Made by a program: the position numbers and the translations under genes. A DNA stretch of 64,000 nt from Branchiostoma floridae (lineage: Eukaryota > Chordata > Leptocardii > Amphioxiformes > Branchiostomatidae), in the NCBI RefSeq assembly GCF_000003815.2, contig NC_049993.1, positions 9,853,050-9,917,049 on the forward strand, written 5' to 3'. The notes below the pieces were generated by a model. It searched no databases and was not told the origin of the DNA. It saw nothing but the letters and a program-made list of their open reading frames with translations. Below, piece by piece: positions 63,966-64,000 of the stretch. Within the stretch, counting starts at the first letter, position 1. Each line of letters begins with the position of its first letter.

Positions 63966-64000
63966 GTAGGTTCCTCATGTCTTGTTAGGTTTATGTTGTT

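Overview
This looks like a nuclear scaffold from a lancelet (amphioxus, Branchiostoma-type) genome. That is inferred from five intron-rich animal genes whose reconstructed proteins read as clear chordate-like orthologues, with short exons, ~0.3-1 kb introns and GT-AG splice sites, and from many small terminal-inverted-repeat elements, including one dominated by repeated TTCGCGG words that I associate with lancelet genomes. No bacterial, plasmid or phage features are seen. A 100-base run of N at 24800-24899 is an assembly gap.

Layout. 1-2400: AT-rich non-coding DNA with a hairpin and a TTAA-flanked element. 2604-38265 (+): SPEF2 (KPL2/CPC1), which I could splice by hand into 48 coding exons and one frame of about 1946 codons. 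39070-43985 (-): EBNA1BP2 (EBP2), eight coding exons, 306 codons, convergent with SPEF2. 44592-50227 (+): a FAM120B-like gene (constitutive coactivator of PPAR-gamma family), six coding exons, 879 codons, divergent from EBNA1BP2 across about 600 bases. 51528-56283 (-): CFAP144 (FAM183), four coding exons, 138 codons. 57978 to past the right edge (+): FZR1 (CDH1/fizzy-related), nine coding exons in the window (421 codons), with the last WD repeats beyond it.

How the genes relate. SPEF2 and CFAP144 are both axonemal/ciliary. An RFX X-box match lies just upstream of SPEF2 and a near-match lies upstream of CFAP144, so common ciliogenic control is plausible. EBNA1BP2 (nucleolar ribosome biogenesis), FAM120B-like and FZR1 (APC/C activator) are housekeeping or regulatory genes. 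No operon-like cooperation is implied.

What stands out is non-coding. (1) SPEF2 introns repeatedly contain decayed tandem copies of exon edges with their splice-site flanks (exons 3, 5, 12, 27, 29, 30, 31 and 46). (2) At least seven families of short inverted-repeat elements occur, several within 15-70 bases of a splice site. These include a 434-base hAT-like element present twice with perfect 8-base target duplications, two TTAA-flanked families, and a 1.3-kb fold-back made of two head-to-head decayed Tc1-like transposase fragments inside FZR1. I did not find a convincing new multi-gene system. The novelty is in the mobile elements and exon-edge duplications.
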